Shown piece after piece: positions 3,367 through 5,764 of a stretch of DNA of 5,764 bases. Source of the stretch: Elusimicrobiota bacterium (lineage in GTDB: Bacteria > Elusimicrobiota > Elusimicrobia > Elusimicrobiales > Elusimicrobiaceae); the NCBI GenBank assembly GCA_031258375.1, contig JAIRMX010000055.1, positions 1 through 5,764 of the forward strand, written 5' to 3'. The translations under genes and the position numbers were made by a program. Below the pieces are notes generated by a model. It was not told where the DNA came from. It saw only the letters and a list, made by a program, of their open reading frames with translations, and did no database searches. Position 1 is the stretch's first letter; each line of letters starts with the position of its first letter.

Positions 3367-5764
3367 TTACTGTCCGCAGCATTTTTTGTATTTTTTACCG
3401 CTTCCGCAGGGACAAAGATCGTTTCTTCCGATTTTGTGCGGCGTGGAATTCCCGCCGTCGCCGTCAACGCAGGCGTCTTTCATTTGGCTGCGTTTAATCT
3501 CGGCAGGCGTACGTTTTGGCGGTAGCTGCAAGCGAAATATATATTCGACAAATAAATCTCTCACGCGCGTCATCATATTTTGATAAAGCGCGAAAGATTC
3601 TTTTTGATATTCTATCAGCGGGTCTTTTTGAGCGTATCCGCGCAGGCTTACACCTTTTTGAAGCTGGTCAAGTTCGTAGAGATGCTGCTTCCAGCTTTGA
3701 TCTAAAATCTGTAAAAGAAGCATACGTTCTATCTCAGAGAAATCTATTTCCTGTTCTTTAAAATACTGCGCCCGCTGCTTGTAAGTTTCCTTTATTTGAG
3801 CTTCAATTTCATTGAGAATTTGATTTGCTTTTTTGCCTTGTATGCTCTCTGAAGACAAAGCTGGCTCAACGTTAAAGATACGTTTAAAATAAGTATTAAG
3901 GCTCGTAAAATCTGAAATCTGAGGGTTTTTCTCGTTATAAAAAGCCGCGAAAGTTTCATTAGAGGTTTCGTTCAGCATTTGCTCAATGCGTTCGGTAAAA
4001 TTTTCTCCGTCTAAAATAGAATTACGTAAAGCATAAACCGCGCTGCGCTGCTGATTCATTACTTTATCATAATCAAGCAGATGTTTTCTAATATCAAAAT
4101 TATGGCCTTCGACTCTGCGTTGCGCGCCTTCAATTTGTCTTGAAATTATGCGCGATTCTATGGCTTCGCCGTCTTTCATGCCTAAAGTCGTCATTATAGA
4201 AGCAATTCTTTCGCTTCCAAAAAGCCGCATAAGCTCGTCGTCAAGCGCGACAAAAAATCTGCTTGAGCCCTTATCTCCCTGCCTTGCGCAGCGTCCCCGC
4301 AATTGATTATCTATGCGTCTGCTCTCGTGTCGTTCCGTGCCTATTACGGTTAAACCGCCGTTGGCCGCGACATAATTATGCTCGTCCTCGTCGCAAGGAT
4401 TTCCGCCCAGCACGATGTCCGTTCCCCGCCCCGCCATATTTGTGGCTATTGTGACGGCGCTTTTTCTGCCGGCTTGACTGATAATCTGGGCTTCCATCTC
4501 GTGATATTTTGCGTTTAAAACTTTATGGGGTATGCCGCGCGCTCTTAAAATCGAAGAAAGCTGTTCGGACTTTTCAATAGAACGAGTGCCGACAAGAACC
4601 GGCAGTCCCTTTTTCCAAAGATTTTCAACTTCCCGTACTACGGCGTTAAACTTTTCCCGCTCGGTTTTATAAATCGCGTCGGGATAATCAATTCTCGCCA
4701 CCGGACGGTTTGCGGGTATTTCAATGACGTCAAGTTTATAAATCGTCCAAAATTCGTTTGCTTCCGTCATAGCCGTGCCGGTCATACCCGAAAGTTTAGC
4801 GTAAAGTTTAAAGAAATTTTGAAAAGTTATGGTTGCAAGAGTTTGATTTTCTTCTTTTATTGGCAAATGCTCTTTTGCTTCGACGGCTTGATGAAGGCCG
4901 TCCGACCAGCGTCTGCCCGGCATAAGGCGTCCGGTAAATTCGTCGACAATAATAATCTCGCCGTCTTTGATGACGTACTGGACGTCGCGTTCGTAAAGGT
5001 GATGCGCGCGCAAGGCTTGATTTATATGATGCACCCATTCGGATTCGACGTCGTTATAAATATTCTGCACGCCCAGCAGCTTTTCCGCTTTGGTTATGCC
5101 TTGCTCGGTAAGCGCGACAGTATGGTTTTTTTCGTCGATAAGAGCGTCGTATCCGGCGGATAAATCTTCGCCCGCGTATTTTGCGTTTACCTCGTCTTTT
5201 TCCGTAATTTTGCGTATTTTAAGCGCCGGTATGAGCCTGTTGACTATGGTATATTTATCGGTGCGCTCGTCGGACGGGCCGGAAATAATAAGCGGCGTTC
5301 TGGCTTCGTCAATCAAAATCGAATCTACTTCGTCGACTATGCAAAAGTTAAGCTTACGCTGAACTCTGTCCGCCGCGCGTATAACCATATTGTCGCGCAG
5401 ATAATCAAAACCCAGTTCGTTATTGGTAACATAAGTAATATCTTTTTGATACATTTCGCGGCGCAGGGCGTTTTCCATATCGTGGCTGATATAGCCTACG
5501 GTCAAACCCAAAAATTCGTGAATAGGCCCCATCCACTCGCGGTCGCGTTTTGCAAGATAATCGTTGACGGTGACAACGTGAACGCCCCTGCCGCCCAGTC
5601 CGTTTAAGTAAGAAGGCAAAGTGGCCACCAAAGTTTTGCCTTCGCCGGTTCGCATTTCGGCTATTTTGCCTTGATACAAAACTATGCCGCCAAGCAGCTG
5701 CACGTCGTAATGGCGCAGGCCTATAACGCGTTTGGCCGCTTCGCGTACTACTGCAAAAGCTTCC
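3367..5764 (-). CDS. secA: Preprotein translocase ATPase SecA (N-terminus outside window)
   Basis: SecA is the ATPase motor that pushes unfolded precursor proteins through the SecYEG channel. It acts at the inner membrane and in the cytoplasm. The frame is open through the window end, and its first visible residues are EAFAVVREAAKRVIGLRHYD, so about 65 N-terminal residues are missing. The 798 visible residues carry Walker A MRTGEGKT (37-44), DEVDSILIDEAR (144-155) and GMTGTA (326-331). ATNMAGRGTDI (440-450) and QLRGRCARQGDKGSSRFF (487-504) form the second motor domain. LDQSWKQHLYELDQLQKG (about 687-704) is the helical scaffold and two-helix finger region. A linker leads to the C-terminal zinc site CPCGSGKKYKKCC (784-796), which binds SecB and phospholipid in known SecA proteins. 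All motifs are intact, and the estimated full length near 863 is normal. The gene converges on the pilin gene with 18 bases between the stops and no credible terminator between them. Confidence 0.97.
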   Translation of the reverse strand, partial: EAFAVVREAAKRVIGLRHYDVQLLGGIVLYQGKIAEMRTGEGKTLVATLPSYLNGLGGRGVHVVTVNDYLAKRDREWMGPIHEFLGLTVGYISHDMENALRREMYQKDITYVTNNELGFDYLRDNMVIRAADRVQRKLNFCIVDEVDSILIDEARTPLIISGPSDERTDKYTIVNRLIPALKIRKITEKDEVNAKYAGEDLSAGYDALIDEKNHTVALTEQGITKAEKLLGVQNIYNDVESEWVHHINQALRAHHLYERDVQYVIKDGEIIIVDEFTGRLMPGRRWSDGLHQAVEAKEHLPIKEENQTLATITFQNFFKLYAKLSGMTGTAMTEANEFWTIYKLDVIEIPANRPVARIDYPDAIYKTEREKFNAVVREVENLWKKGLPVLVGTRSIEKSEQLSSILRARGIPHKVLNAKYHEMEAQIISQAGRKSAVTIATNMAGRGTDIVLGGNPCDEDEHNYVAANGGLTVIGTERHESRRIDNQLRGRCARQGDKGSSRFFVALDDELMRLFGSERIASIMTTLGMKDGEAIESRIISRQIEGAQRRVEGHNFDIRKHLLDYDKVMNQQRSAVYALRNSILDGENFTERIEQMLNETSNETFAAFYNEKNPQISDFTSLNTYFKRIFNVEPALSSESIQGKKANQILNEIEAQIKETYKQRAQYFKEQEIDFSEIERMLLLQILDQSWKQHLYELDQLQKGVSLRGYAQKDPLIEYQKESFALYQNMMTRVRDLFVEYIFRLQLPPKRTPAEIKRSQMKDACVDGDGGNSTPHKIGRNDLCPCGSGKKYKKCCGQ

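Noticed and set aside
3359..3374. GACAG/CTGTC hairpin as a terminator for pilin or secA
   Set aside because: It has only five pairs and no T-tract on either side, so it does not support a terminator call.
4263..5362. Several plus-strand reading frames of 63 to 114 codons
   Set aside because: All lie antisense inside secA, whose motifs are continuous on the minus strand. They have no independent support.

Overview
The window (5764 bases) carries the 3' end of a chromosome-segregation gene (smc), about 1.6 kb of repeat- and insertion-sequence-rich DNA with no intact gene I can support, one complete type IV pilin-like gene, and most of secA on the opposite strand. The pilin closely resembles, from memory, the many GFTLIE-type pilins of Elusimicrobiota (Elusimicrobium and relatives). 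Its IYYLSTGKYATD segment, its CESLGG motif and its short Tyr-rich tail fit that group. The AT-rich non-coding DNA and the smc and secA sequences do not contradict a host-associated Elusimicrobiota bacterium, but the assignment is an inference and no search was run.

Layout. 2-1237 (+): C-terminal 411 residues of SMC, ending in a complete signature motif and Walker B. 1238-1582: the first copy (A) of a structured repeat, which ends in a terminator-like hairpin. 1583-2032: an internally deleted insertion sequence with 23-bp terminal inverted repeats around a frame-broken zinc-ribbon transposase. 2033-2091: no recognisable content. 2092 to about 2200: a second, lone left end of the same insertion-sequence family, in the same orientation. 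About 2204-2314: a short hydrophobic reading frame of doubtful status. 2297-2324: a possible promoter. 2344-2770: the second copy (B) of the structured repeat, interrupted by a cluster of short palindromic repeats (2386-2520). 2863-3348 (+): pilin. 3367-5764 (-): secA, convergent with the pilin gene and 18 bases from it; its first codons lie beyond the window end.

The most unusual content is the A/B pair. Both copies keep the same order of three hairpins. The sequence inside two of the helices has changed by compensatory base pairs, which argues that the RNA (or single-stranded DNA) fold is selected. The conserved 3' arm can pair either with the terminator 5' arm or with a conserved upstream box, so the element looks bistable. 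Copy A lies just after smc and copy B just before the pilin gene. Whether they are terminators, leaders, small RNAs or a dispersed mobile repeat cannot be decided from this window.

The intact genes do not form one pathway. SMC acts on chromosome structure and SecA on protein export. The pilin is a secreted, membrane-anchored surface or secretion-apparatus subunit.
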